From contig JBJOMW010000001.1 in assembly GCA_046052145.1 (NCBI GenBank), positions 62,001-126,000 of the forward strand: 64,000 nucleotides of DNA, in the 5' to 3' direction. A model generated the notes under the pieces. The model saw nothing but the letters and a program-made list of their open reading frames with translations. It did not search any database and had not been told where the DNA came from. This document shows positions 24,058 through 32,862 of the stretch, one piece after another (position 1 is the first letter of the stretch; every line of letters begins with the position of its first letter). A program made the translations under genes and the position numbers. This stretch comes from Falsiroseomonas sp046052145 (GTDB lineage: Bacteria > Pseudomonadota > Alphaproteobacteria > Acetobacterales > Acetobacteraceae).

Positions 24058-25146
24058 ATGACGGCCATGCCGTTCGACCTCCGCCCCCTCACGTTGCCCG
24101 AAGCCGATCACCAAGCCCGCCGCGACGCCCGCGCTGTGGCCTATTGGCTGCTCGGCGTTGCCGGGCTGGTGTGGATCATGGTGGCCATCGGCGGCGCCAC
24201 GCGGCTGACCGGATCGGGCCTGTCCATCATGGAATGGGCGCCGCTGTCGGGCGCGCTGCCGCCGCTGTCCGACGCCGAGTGGAACCGCCTCTACGACCTC
24301 TACCGCACCGTGCCGCAATACCAGCTGCAGAATGCCGGCTTCGGCATGGAAGGTTTCAAGGAGATCTTCTGGCTGGAATGGATCCACCGCCAATGGGGCC
24401 GGCTGATCGGGCTGGCCTATGCGGCGGGGCTCGTCTGGTTCTGGGTCCGCGGGCGCATCCCCGCCGGCTACAAGCCGCGGCTGCTCGGGCTGATGGCGCT
24501 CGGCGGGCTGCAGGGCGCGATCGGCTGGTACATGGTCGCGTCTGGCTTCGAGGCAGGGCGGACCGAGGTCTCGCCCTATCGCCTTGTGATCCATCTCGGC
24601 CTCGCGCTGGTGATCTATTGCGCGCTGGTCTGGACCGCGCTTGGCCTGCTCCGGCCCGCCGGCACCGCGCCCGCCGAGGCGCGGCCCGTGCGGCGGATGG
24701 TGCAGGTGACCTTCTGGTGCGTGGCCGCGGCGATGCTCGCGGGCGGCTTCGTCGCCGGCATCCGCGCGGGCTTCAGCTACAACACCTTCCCGCTGATGGA
24801 TGGCCGGCTGGTGCCGGAAGGCTATCTCGACCTCGCGCCCTGGTGGACAAACCTGACGGCCAACATCGCCGCGGTGCAGTTCAACCACCGCCTGCTGGCC
24901 ACAGTTGCGGGCCTGACCGCCATCGGCGCGGTCTGGGCCGCCTTCCGCCGCCTGCCCGACGGCCATGCGCGCCGCATGGTGATCGGGCTTGGCCTCGCGG
25001 TCGCGCTGCAATACGCGCTCGGCATCGCGACGCTGCTCTATGTGGTGCCGGTCGGGCTTGGCACGCTGCATCAGGCGACCGCGGTGCTGGTGCTGACCGC
25101 AGCGCTGCTGGCGCTGCATGGGCTGCGGCCCGCCACGACACGATAA
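24058..25146 (+). CDS. ctaA: heme A synthase (COX15/CtaA)
   Basis: This enzyme hydroxylates heme O to heme A for aa3-type cytochrome oxidase in the inner membrane. The 362-residue protein has eight membrane helices and the conserved heme-ligand histidines in EWIHRQWGRLIGL, LVIHLGLALVIY, VQFNHRLLATVAG and LGTLHQATAVLVL. The opening ATRLTGSGLSIMEWAPLSGA is diagnostic for the long alphaproteobacterial/mitochondrial form. ATG 24058 or ATG 24067 could be the start. tldD follows 10 bases after the stop, probably co-transcribed. Confidence 0.93.
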   Translation: MTAMPFDLRPLTLPEADHQARRDARAVAYWLLGVAGLVWIMVAIGGATRLTGSGLSIMEWAPLSGALPPLSDAEWNRLYDLYRTVPQYQLQNAGFGMEGFKEIFWLEWIHRQWGRLIGLAYAAGLVWFWVRGRIPAGYKPRLLGLMALGGLQGAIGWYMVASGFEAGRTEVSPYRLVIHLGLALVIYCALVWTALGLLRPAGTAPAEARPVRRMVQVTFWCVAAAMLAGGFVAGIRAGFSYNTFPLMDGRLVPEGYLDLAPWWTNLTANIAAVQFNHRLLATVAGLTAIGAVWAAFRRLPDGHARRMVIGLGLAVALQYALGIATLLYVVPVGLGTLHQATAVLVLTAALLALHGLRPATTR

Positions 25147-25156
25147 GGAGACAGCC

Positions 25157-26587
25157 GTGACCGACGCCCTGGCCGCCACCGACGCGCTGTTCTTCGCGGG
25201 TCTCGACCGCGCCGCCGCCGAACGCCGGTTGGCGGACGCCACGCGCGGCGCCGAGGATGGCGAGCTGTTCCTGGAACACCGCGAAAGCGAGGCGATTAGC
25301 CTGGAGGATGGCCGCATCCGCAGCGCCTCCTTCGACGCGACGCGCGGCTTCGGCCTGCGATCGGTCGCCGGGGAAGCCGCGGGTTACGCCCATGCCGCGG
25401 AGCTGAGCGATGCCGCGCTGGCCCGCGCGGCGGAGACGGTGAAGGCCGTCGCGGCCGGCCATTCCGGCACGCTCGATGTCGCCCCGCGCGCGACCAACAC
25501 GCGGCTCTATTCCGACCTCAACCCGCTATCGGCGATGGATTTCGCCGCCAAGACCGCGCTGCTGCAGCGGATCGACGCCTATGCCCGCGCGAAGGACAGC
25601 CGCGTGAAGCAGGTGATGGCCTCCATCACCGGCGAATGGCAGGCGGTGCAGATCCTGCGCCCCGATGGCCGCCGCGTCGCCGATCTGCGTCCGCTGGTGC
25701 GCTTCAACGTCTCCGTCGTGGTCGAAGCCAACGGACGGCGCGAGACCGGCAGCTTCGGCACCGGCGGCCGCTTCGCCTATGACCGCGTGCTGGACGAAGC
25801 CGCCTGGATGGCCGGCGTGGACGAGGCGCTGCGCCAGGCGCTGGTCAACCTCGACAGCATCCCCGCCCCGGCCGGCGAGATGGAAGTCGTGCTCGGCCCC
25901 GGCTGGCCCGGCATCCTGCTGCACGAAGCCATCGGGCATGGGCTCGAGGGCGACTTCAACCGCAAGAAGACCAGCGCCTTCGCCGGGCTGCTGGGGCAGC
26001 GCATCGCCTCCCCCGGCGTGACGGTGGTGGATGACGGCACCCTGCCGGACCGCCGCGGCAGCCTGACCGTGGACGATGAGGGCACACCATCCGGCCGCAC
26101 CACGCTGATCGAGGACGGCATCCTGGTCGGCTTCCTGCAGGACCGGCAGAACGCCCGGCTGATGGGCGTCGCGCCCACCGGCAATGGGCGCCGGCAGAGC
26201 CATGCGCATATCCCGATGCCGCGCATGACGAACACGGTGATGCTGGGCGGCGCACATGATCCGGCCGAGATCATCGCCAGCGTGAAGCGCGGCATCTACG
26301 CCCAGAATTTCGGCGGCGGGCAGGTGGACATCACCAGCGGCAAGTTCGTGTTCAGCGCGTCCGAGGCCTATCTGATCGAGGACGGGAAGCTCGGTGCGCC
26401 GGTGAAGGGCGCCACGCTGATCGGCAACGGGCCGGATGCGCTGACCAAGGTGGCGATGGTCGGCAACGACCTGGCGCTCGACCCCGGCATCGGCACCTGC
26501 GGCAAGCAGGGCCAGGGCGTCCCGGTCGGCGTCGGCCAGCCCACGCTGAAGATGACGGGGCTGACGATCGGCGGAACCAACTTCTAG
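25157..26587 (+). CDS. tldD: metalloprotease TldD
   Basis: TldD works with PmbA/TldE as a Zn-dependent protease that matures small peptides and degrades unfolded ones. The 476-residue protein shows the HExxxH zinc site in LLHEAIGHGLEGDFNRKKTS and the family core KTSAFAGLLGQRIASPGVTV. The C-terminus LKMTGLTIGGTNF is typical. A GTG start with AAGGAG six bases upstream is chosen. No pmbA partner lies in the window. Confidence 0.93.
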   Translation: MTDALAATDALFFAGLDRAAAERRLADATRGAEDGELFLEHRESEAISLEDGRIRSASFDATRGFGLRSVAGEAAGYAHAAELSDAALARAAETVKAVAAGHSGTLDVAPRATNTRLYSDLNPLSAMDFAAKTALLQRIDAYARAKDSRVKQVMASITGEWQAVQILRPDGRRVADLRPLVRFNVSVVVEANGRRETGSFGTGGRFAYDRVLDEAAWMAGVDEALRQALVNLDSIPAPAGEMEVVLGPGWPGILLHEAIGHGLEGDFNRKKTSAFAGLLGQRIASPGVTVVDDGTLPDRRGSLTVDDEGTPSGRTTLIEDGILVGFLQDRQNARLMGVAPTGNGRRQSHAHIPMPRMTNTVMLGGAHDPAEIIASVKRGIYAQNFGGGQVDITSGKFVFSASEAYLIEDGKLGAPVKGATLIGNGPDALTKVAMVGNDLALDPGIGTCGKQGQGVPVGVGQPTLKMTGLTIGGTNF

Positions 26588-26670
26588 GCCTCAGACGCCG
26601 GCGCGCCCTCCGGGCGCTTGGCTACGCGCCTCAGACATGGCGTACCGGTGGGGCGGGTGCGCGGCGCGCG

Positions 26671-26717
26671 GGCCGGCTTCGCCGGCCAAAAAGAAGCAGG
26701 GCCCGCTTCCCTTTTTA
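26671..26717 (+). terminator. hairpins with T-run after tldD
   Basis: A perfect 7-bp stem (26671-26677 with 26681-26687, loop TTC) is followed by a second stem (26688-26697 with 26705-26716, 2-base bulge) whose right arm ends in TTTTT. This could be the tldD terminator. The rest of the gap 26588-26772 holds no gene. Confidence 0.55.
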
Positions 26718-26772
26718 AGCAGCACGCGGACAGAATGCGTCCGGCGCGCCTCTCGCGCGCGAGGGAAACGCC

Positions 26773-27948
26773 ATGACGCCGCGCGGCCGCCATTTCTTCG
26801 CCAATCCGGGCCCGACCAATATCCCGGACAGCATCCAGCACGCCGTCAGCCACCATACGGTGGATTTCAACGGCCCCGACTTCCTCGCGCTGTATGACCG
26901 CTGCATCACCGGGCTGAAGCACGTGCTGCGCACAGACCAGCATTTGTTCATGTACAGCGGCACCGGCCATGCGGCGTGGGAAGCCACTCTCGCCAACCTG
27001 CTCTCGCCCGGCGACCGGATCCTGATCCCCGAAACCGGCCACTTCTCAGAGAATTGGGGGAAGATGGCCGCCGATCTCGGGATCGAGGTGCAAACGCTCA
27101 CCGCCGATTGGCGCCGCGGCGTGGATTACGGCGCACTCGGCGCCGCGCTCGCCGATGACACCACACATGCCATCAAGGCGCTCGGCATCGTGCACAACGA
27201 AACCTCCACCGGCATGGTGCTCGACCTGCCGCGCATCCGCGCGATCCTGGACGAGACGCGGCATCCGGCGCTGCTGATGGTGGACACCATCTCCTCCCTC
27301 GGCTCGCTCGATTTCCGGATGGATGAATGGGGCGTGGATGCGGCGGTGGGCGGCAGCCAGAAGGGGCTGATGCTGCCCGTGGGCTTCTCCTTCACCGGCG
27401 TGTCGGAGAAGGCGCTGGCGGCGCACGCCACCTCGAAGCTGCCGAAGCACTACTTCTCCTGGACCACCATGCTGCAGCGCCGCCACCGCTCCTTCATCGG
27501 CACAGTGCCGATCGCGCTGTTCTACGGCCTGCAGGAATCGCTCCGCCTGATCGAGGAAGAGGGGCTCGAGAATGTGCTGGCCCGCCATCATCGCCTGGCC
27601 GAAGCCACGCGGCGCTGCGTGCGGCATTGGGCGGGCAATGACGGCCCGCAGATGTTCTGCCTGGCGCCCGAGCGCGTTTCCGATTCCGTCACCTCCATCC
27701 TGGTGCCGGAGGGCGTGGACGCCGAGAAGCTGCGGCGCCGCGTGGCGACGATGAATGTCGCGCTCGGCGGCGGGCTCGGGCGGCTTTCGGGCAAGGTGTT
27801 CCGCATCGGCCATCTGGGCGACCTGAACGAGCCGATGATCCTCGGCACGCTCGCGGCCACCGAGATCGGCCTGCGCCTGGAAGGCATCCCGCACGCGCCG
27901 GGCGGCGTGGAGGCCGCGATCGCCTACCTCGCCGAGACCGCCGGCTGA
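26773..27948 (+). CDS. class V aminotransferase (serine-glyoxylate/alanine-glyoxylate type)
   Basis: This 391-residue PLP enzyme probably transfers an amino group between serine or alanine and glyoxylate. It has the family start HFFANPGPTNIPDSIQHAVS, the substrate-site block MYSGTGHAAWEATLANLLSP, the PLP-Asp segment LLMVDTISSLGSLDFRMDEW and the Schiff-base Lys in GGSQKGLMLPVGF. The length is normal. In methylotrophs this enzyme is part of the serine cycle, but no serine-cycle neighbours are present. A GNAT gene follows after 2 bases. Confidence 0.88.
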   Translation: MTPRGRHFFANPGPTNIPDSIQHAVSHHTVDFNGPDFLALYDRCITGLKHVLRTDQHLFMYSGTGHAAWEATLANLLSPGDRILIPETGHFSENWGKMAADLGIEVQTLTADWRRGVDYGALGAALADDTTHAIKALGIVHNETSTGMVLDLPRIRAILDETRHPALLMVDTISSLGSLDFRMDEWGVDAAVGGSQKGLMLPVGFSFTGVSEKALAAHATSKLPKHYFSWTTMLQRRHRSFIGTVPIALFYGLQESLRLIEEEGLENVLARHHRLAEATRRCVRHWAGNDGPQMFCLAPERVSDSVTSILVPEGVDAEKLRRRVATMNVALGGGLGRLSGKVFRIGHLGDLNEPMILGTLAATEIGLRLEGIPHAPGGVEAAIAYLAETAG

Positions 27949-27950
27949 GC

Positions 27951-28394
27951 GTGTCGATCCGCCGCGCCACGGCGGCCGACGCGCCAGCGGTCGCCGCGCT
28001 CGTGCAGCGCGCCTATGCACCCTGGATCGCGACGGTCGGCCGCCGCCCGGCGCCGATGGACGACGACTACGCCGCCCGCTGCGCTGCCGGCCAGGCCTTC
28101 GTGCTGGAGCGCGACGGTACGCCCGCCGCCGTGCTGGTGCTGGACAATGCGCCGGACTACCTCTGGCTCGACAACATCGCGGTGGACCCGGCCTGGCAGG
28201 GCCAGGGGATTGGTCGCGCCTTGCTCACCTTCGCCGAGGAGGAAGCGCGCCGGCGCAACCTGCCGGAGCTGCGGTTGCTGACGCATCAGGCAATGCTCTC
28301 CAACATCGCGCTCTATGCCCGGCTTGGCTATGTCGAGACAGACCGACGCGTGGAGGATGGCTTCGCGCGCGTCTTCATGGCGAAGCGCCTCTGA
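27951..28394 (+). CDS. GNAT-family N-acetyltransferase
   Basis: This 147-residue protein has the acetyl-CoA loop as DPAWQGQGIGRALLTFAEEE and the closing strand-helix NIALYARLGYVETDR. It is a single-domain acetyltransferase of unknown acceptor. The GTG start lies 2 bases after the aminotransferase stop, and the LysR gene follows 1 base after its own stop, so it may be read from the aminotransferase promoter. Confidence 0.85.
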   Translation: MSIRRATAADAPAVAALVQRAYAPWIATVGRRPAPMDDDYAARCAAGQAFVLERDGTPAAVLVLDNAPDYLWLDNIAVDPAWQGQGIGRALLTFAEEEARRRNLPELRLLTHQAMLSNIALYARLGYVETDRRVEDGFARVFMAKRL

Positions 28395-28395
28395 C

Positions 28396-29403
28396 ATGCC
28401 CCGCCGCTTCCTCGACCAGCGCCTGAAACTGCCGCTGCTCCGGGTCGCCGACGCGCTGGACGCGCATGGCAGCCTGCTGAAGGCCTCCTCCGCGCTCGGC
28501 GTCGGCCAGCCCGCGCTGACGCGCAGCCTGCAGGAGCTGGAGGAGATCGTCGGCACGCGCCTGTTCGAGCGTCACGCCCGCGGCGTACGCCCGACGGAAG
28601 CCGGGCGCGTCGTCATCCGCCTCGCGCGCCGCGTGCTGGCCGAACTCCGCCGCGCGGATGAGGAGCTGGACCTGGTCGGCAACCCGGAAGGCGGCACGGT
28701 CGCGATCGGCGTGCTGCCGGTCGCTGCCGTCGGCGTGCTGCCCGGCGCGCTGATCCGGCTGAAGCAGCGCCACCCCGCCATCCAGGTGCGGCTGCAGCAG
28801 GGCCGCACGGAGGAACTGCTGCCGCTGCTGGCCGCCGGGGAGGTGGAGATAGTGCTCGGCCGCCTCTACCCGCCCACGACGCCCGACGGCTTCCTGCGGG
28901 AAGCCTTGTGGGAGGAGCCGGTCTCCATCCTCGCCCGCGCCGACCACCCGATCCTCGCCACCAGCGGGCCCGTGACACGGGACGCGCTGGCCCGCCACGA
29001 CCTGGTGCTGCCCACCGTCAGCCAGCGCGTCGGGCAGGAGATCGAGCAGCTGCTGGCGCTGCTCGGCCTCGCGCCCGCGGCGCCCACGCGCTCCTCCTCC
29101 CACGGCTTCATTCGGGAGATGCTGCTGGCCACCGACTGCCTCTCCGTCATGCCGCGGCTGATGATGGCGGGCGACCTGCTGCGCGGGACACTGCGCGTCG
29201 TGCCGCTGCCCATCCCGGCGCCGCCGCGCCCGGCGGGGCTGATCCTGCCATCGGGCGCCACGCCCTCGCCGGCGGCGCTCGCCTTCCTGGCGGCGCTGCG
29301 CGAACACCTGGCGGAGATCGCCGCCAAGGGGCTGGCGCCTATGCCGGGCGCTGATATCACTCGCCCGAGAAGCGATAGGACAGCGCCCCGCCGCCGGACC
29401 TAG
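28396..29403 (+). CDS. LysR-family transcriptional regulator
   Basis: This 335-residue LysR regulator has an N-terminal winged HTH (VADALDAHGSLLKASSALGV, then GQPALTRSLQELEEIVGTRL) and a ligand-binding domain starting near residue 95 (GTVAIGVLPVAAVG). It heads a same-strand set with galB, an alpha/beta hydrolase, two binding proteins and ligI, so it probably controls this aromatic-acid module in response to a pathway intermediate. Related GalR/PcaQ-type activators control protocatechuate and gallate genes. The C-terminal tail is Arg/Pro-rich and probably disordered. Confidence 0.85.
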   Translation: MPRRFLDQRLKLPLLRVADALDAHGSLLKASSALGVGQPALTRSLQELEEIVGTRLFERHARGVRPTEAGRVVIRLARRVLAELRRADEELDLVGNPEGGTVAIGVLPVAAVGVLPGALIRLKQRHPAIQVRLQQGRTEELLPLLAAGEVEIVLGRLYPPTTPDGFLREALWEEPVSILARADHPILATSGPVTRDALARHDLVLPTVSQRVGQEIEQLLALLGLAPAAPTRSSSHGFIREMLLATDCLSVMPRLMMAGDLLRGTLRVVPLPIPAPPRPAGLILPSGATPSPAALAFLAALREHLAEIAAKGLAPMPGADITRPRSDRTAPRRRT

Positions 29404-29455
29404 CTTCGCGCCCGAATCGCCTGCTGAATCGCCTGCCCTTGGGGAACCGCGCCGC

Positions 29456-30175
29456 ATGTCCGCCAACACCGCCCTCGTCGTCTCCGCCCATTCCGCCGAT
29501 TTCGTCTGGCGCGCGGGCGGGGCCATCGCGCTGCATGCCGCGAAGGGCTGGCAGGTGACGGTGGTGTGCCTCAGCTACGGCGAGCGCGGGGAAAGCGCCA
29601 AGCTGTGGAAGCAGCCTGGCATGACGCTTGAGCGCGTGAAGGCCGCGCGCGAAGCGGAGGCGAAGCGCGCGGCGGAAGCGCTCGGCGTGCACGACATCCA
29701 GTTCTGGGATCTCGGCGACTACCCGATCAACCTGACCAACGACGCCTTCTTCCGCCTGGTGGACGTGTTCCGCGCCATCCATCCGAAGTTCATGCTCACG
29801 CATTCGGAGAAGGACATCTACAACCACGACCACCCGGCGGTGACGGCCTGGGCGCAGAATGCCCGCATCACCGCGCAGGCGCATGGCCACAATCCGGGGC
29901 AGAAGGTGCTGGGCGCGCCGCCCGTCTTCCTGTTCGAGCCGCACCAGCCCGAGCAATGCGACTGGAAGCCCGATGTGCTGCTCGGCATCGACAGCGTGTG
30001 GGAGAAGAAGCGCGCCGCGATCGAGTGCATGGAAGGCCAGGAGCATCTGTGGGAGTACTACACCCGCGTGGCACTCCAGCGTGGCGCGCAGGCGGCCCGC
30101 AACTCCGAGAAGTCCATCAAGTTCGGCGAGGGCTACCAGTCCATCTACCCGCATGTCGTGGAGACGCTCGCCTGA
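29456..30175 (+). CDS. galB: 4-oxalomesaconate hydratase (PIG-L type GalB)
   Basis: GalB hydrates 4-oxalomesaconate to 4-carboxy-4-hydroxy-2-oxoadipate in gallate and protocatechuate 4,5-cleavage. The 239-residue protein follows the Pseudomonas GalB pattern closely: ALVVSAHSADFVWRAGGAIA with the PIG-L metal motif (AHSAD), VVCLSYGERGESAKLWK, THSEKDIYNHDHP (second metal site), PPVFLFEPHQPEQCDWKPD and GQEHLWEYYTRVALQRG. It is distinct from the amidohydrolase-type LigJ hydratase. Its stop overlaps the next gene's ATG. ligI, which makes its substrate, lies in the same gene set. Confidence 0.88.
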   Translation: MSANTALVVSAHSADFVWRAGGAIALHAAKGWQVTVVCLSYGERGESAKLWKQPGMTLERVKAAREAEAKRAAEALGVHDIQFWDLGDYPINLTNDAFFRLVDVFRAIHPKFMLTHSEKDIYNHDHPAVTAWAQNARITAQAHGHNPGQKVLGAPPVFLFEPHQPEQCDWKPDVLLGIDSVWEKKRAAIECMEGQEHLWEYYTRVALQRGAQAARNSEKSIKFGEGYQSIYPHVVETLA

Positions 30176-30987
30176 TGTTCGCTCCCCCGCCCCGCCGCGC
30201 CGGCACGATCGCGCGCCCCGATTGCCGCATCGCCTATGAAGTGACGGGCGAAGGTCCGGCCATCGTCTTCGCGCATGGGCTGGGCGGCAATCTGATGTCC
30301 TGGTGGCAGCAGGTGGCGCATTTCTCCCAGCGCTTCACCTGCGTCGCCTTCTCCCATCGCGGCTTCTTCCCGTCCTCGACGCCGGCGGGCGGCGTGGACC
30401 CGCACGCCTATGCCGGCGATGTCGCGGCGCTGGTGGATGAACTCGGCCTTGGCGATATCCGCTTCATCGGCCAGTCCATGGGCGGCTGGACGGGGGTGGA
30501 ATACGCCCTGTCCCGCCCGGGGCGCGTGAAGGCGCTGGTGCTGGCGGCGACGACCGGCACGCTGGATGCACGCCAACTGCCCGACGCGCCGCCCGCGCCG
30601 GACCATGGCCCCGCGCGCACCAGCCTGCTGGCCCGCGGCATCAACCCCGCCGCCGGGGAGCGCATGGCGCGCGAGCAGCCGGCGCTGCACCACCTCTACA
30701 ACCACATCTTCAGCCTGAATGCGGGGCTCGACCGCGAAGGCGTGCGCGCGCGCATCGACGCCATGCGCAACCGCCCGCCCGCGAGCTTCGCCGCGGCGAA
30801 GACGCCGGTGCTGTTCGTGCCGGGCGGGGAAGATGTGGTGCTGCATCTGCCCGGCGCGGCGATGGCCGCCGCCATCCCCGGCGCGCGCAGCGTGGGCATC
30901 CCGGATGCCGGCCATTCCGGCCATTTCGAACACGCCGCACGTTTCAACACGATTGTCGAGGGCTTCTTCGCCGAGGTCGGCGCGTGA
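30175..30987 (+). CDS. alpha/beta hydrolase
   Basis: This 270-residue hydrolase has the oxyanion region FAHGLGGNLMSWWQQ, the nucleophile elbow GQSMGGWTGVEYAL with the catalytic Ser, and the catalytic His in GHSGHFEHAARF. Family membership covers esterases, lactonases and C-C hydrolases. Its place in a pyrone/oxalomesaconate gene set suggests hydrolysis of a lactone, ester or enol-lactone in the same pathway, but the substrate is not known. It is translationally coupled at both ends (4-base overlaps). Confidence 0.82.
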   Translation: MFAPPPRRAGTIARPDCRIAYEVTGEGPAIVFAHGLGGNLMSWWQQVAHFSQRFTCVAFSHRGFFPSSTPAGGVDPHAYAGDVAALVDELGLGDIRFIGQSMGGWTGVEYALSRPGRVKALVLAATTGTLDARQLPDAPPAPDHGPARTSLLARGINPAAGERMAREQPALHHLYNHIFSLNAGLDREGVRARIDAMRNRPPASFAAAKTPVLFVPGGEDVVLHLPGAAMAAAIPGARSVGIPDAGHSGHFEHAARFNTIVEGFFAEVGA

Positions 30988-31826
30988 GCCTCACGGTCGC
31001 CATCGGCCGCACGAAGCGGACGGAGGCGCTGTTCGACGGCAGCGTCGCCGACCCCGCGCTGCCGCTCGACCTGCCTGCGATCCCGGTGATCAGCCGCGCC
31101 TTCGCGCCGATGGTGCGCGAGGGCCGCTATCCGGTCAGCGAAATGGCGATCGCCACCTTCCTGATGGCGCGCGAAGCCGGCGCGCCGATCGTGCTGCTGC
31201 CCTGCGTGCTGGCCGCGCGCTTCCAGGAAGCCGCACTTCTCTGCCGCGCCGATGGCCCGATCCGCTCGCCCGCCGATCTGCGTGGCGCGCGCATTGGCGT
31301 GCGCGCCTATTCGCAGACCACGGGGATGTGGCTGCGCGGCACGCTGGCCCAGAAATTCGGCCTACCTGCGGATGCGATGCGCTGGATCACCTTCGAAGAC
31401 GCGCATGTCGCAACCTATCGCGACCCGCCCTTCGTGCAGCGCGCAGCTGAGGGCGCGACGCTGGAAGGGATGCTGAAGGCGGGCGAGCTGGATGCCGCGA
31501 TCTTCGGCAACGACACGCCGGCGGATGCCGCCTTCCGCACCGCCTTCCCCGACCCGCAGGCGGCCGGCGTCGCCTTCGAGGCCGCGCACGGCTTCGTGCC
31601 GGTGAACCATTTGCTGGTCGCGCGCGCCGATGTCGCCCGCGACCGCGCTGGCGATCTGGCGCGGCTGCTGGCGCTGCTCGCGCGTGCCGGCGCCAGCGTG
31701 ACGCCGCGCGCGGCACTCGCGCCCGCCCTCAGCCTCGCCGCGCGGTTCGCGGCGGCGCAGGGGCTGACGGCGTGTAGCCTCACGCTCGACGAGATCTGGC
31801 ACGGAACGCCACCCGGCCTGGCCTGA
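30984..31826 (+). CDS. 4,5-dihydroxyphthalate decarboxylase-like protein (NMT1-like fold)
   Basis: This 280-residue protein lacks a signal peptide and resembles Pht5-type 4,5-dihydroxyphthalate decarboxylase, which shares the periplasmic-binding-protein fold. Visible parts are MVREGRYPVSEMAIATFLMA, a GARIGVRAYSQTTGMWLRG domain start and a late FVPVNHLLVAR segment. It may decarboxylate an aromatic dicarboxylic acid feeding this pathway, or be a cytoplasmic solute-binding relative. A second family member lies at 45454-46407. The GTG start overlaps the preceding stop. Confidence 0.7.
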   Translation: MSLTVAIGRTKRTEALFDGSVADPALPLDLPAIPVISRAFAPMVREGRYPVSEMAIATFLMAREAGAPIVLLPCVLAARFQEAALLCRADGPIRSPADLRGARIGVRAYSQTTGMWLRGTLAQKFGLPADAMRWITFEDAHVATYRDPPFVQRAAEGATLEGMLKAGELDAAIFGNDTPADAAFRTAFPDPQAAGVAFEAAHGFVPVNHLLVARADVARDRAGDLARLLALLARAGASVTPRAALAPALSLAARFAAAQGLTACSLTLDEIWHGTPPGLA

Positions 31827-31865
31827 GGCCAGGCCGCAACAAACCGCACGGGAGGAACCAAGATC

Positions 31866-32843
31866 ATGCTGCGACGGAGGCCATTGGCCCTGACGGGCCT
31901 CGCATTGCTCGCCGCGCCGCGGATCGCGCGCGCCCAGGCCGGCTGGCCGGATCGGCCCGTACGCGTGATGGTGCCCTTCACCCCCGGCGGCACCACCGAC
32001 ATCCTGGCCCGCGCGATGGCCGCGGAGCTGCAGGAGGCACTCGGCCAACCCTTCATCGTCGAGAATCGCGGCGGCGCCGGCGGCACGCTGGGGTCCGAGA
32101 TGGTCGCGCGCGCGGCACCGGATGGCTACACGATCATGATGGGCCATATCGGCACGCTGGCCGTGAACCCCTCGCTCTACCGCAACCTCACCTTCGACAC
32201 CGTCACCTCCTTCCAGCCGATCGTGCTGGTGGCGGTGGTGCCGAACATCCTGGTGGTGAACCCGCGCAAGGTCGCCGCGCAGAATGTGCAGGAGCTGATC
32301 GCGCTGGCCCGCCGCCAGCCGCGCGGGCTGACCTATGGCTCAGGTGGCAATGGCTCGGCTGCGCATATCGCCGCCGTCGCCTTCAGCCACGCCACCGGCA
32401 TCGAGATGGAGCATGTGCCCTATCGCGGCACCGGCCCGATGATGACCGACCTGATCGCCGGCACAATCGACCTGACGATGACGGGCGGCCCGCCGGCCCT
32501 ACCGCCAGTGCGCTCCGGGCATCTCCGCGCGCTCGGCGTGTCCGCCCTGCAGCGGATGAGCAGCGCGCCCGACATCCCGACCATCGCCGAACAGGGCGTG
32601 CCGGGGTTCGATGCGACGCAGTGGTACGGCCTCGTCGCGCCAGCCGGCACGCCGCGGGCCATCGTGGATCGGCTGAACGCCGAAAGCACGCGCATCCTGC
32701 GCGGCGACCGGCTGCGCCCGCGGTTGGAATCGGAAGGCGCCGATCCGTCGCCCGGCACGCCGGAGCAGTTCCGCGACCTGATCGTCACCGAACGCGCCCG
32801 CTGGGGTGAGCTGATCCGCATCGCCAATGTCCGCGCCGACTGA
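31866..32843 (+). CDS. Bug/TctC-family tripartite tricarboxylate transporter binding protein
   Basis: This 325-residue exported protein has a twin-Arg-containing signal region (MLRRRPLALTGLALLAAPRI) with cleavage near ARAQA. The Bug hallmark WPDRPVRVMVPFTPGGTTD is followed by VENRGGAGGTLGSEMVARAA. Bug proteins bind carboxylates in the periplasm for a TctAB permease. No tctA/tctB lies in the window. It is 22 bases upstream of a second Bug gene and just ahead of ligI, so pyrone dicarboxylate or a related polycarboxylate is a likely ligand (inference). Confidence 0.9.
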   Translation: MLRRRPLALTGLALLAAPRIARAQAGWPDRPVRVMVPFTPGGTTDILARAMAAELQEALGQPFIVENRGGAGGTLGSEMVARAAPDGYTIMMGHIGTLAVNPSLYRNLTFDTVTSFQPIVLVAVVPNILVVNPRKVAAQNVQELIALARRQPRGLTYGSGGNGSAAHIAAVAFSHATGIEMEHVPYRGTGPMMTDLIAGTIDLTMTGGPPALPPVRSGHLRALGVSALQRMSSAPDIPTIAEQGVPGFDATQWYGLVAPAGTPRAIVDRLNAESTRILRGDRLRPRLESEGADPSPGTPEQFRDLIVTERARWGELIRIANVRAD

Positions 32844-32862
32844 GCCGGAAGGAAAAACCGCC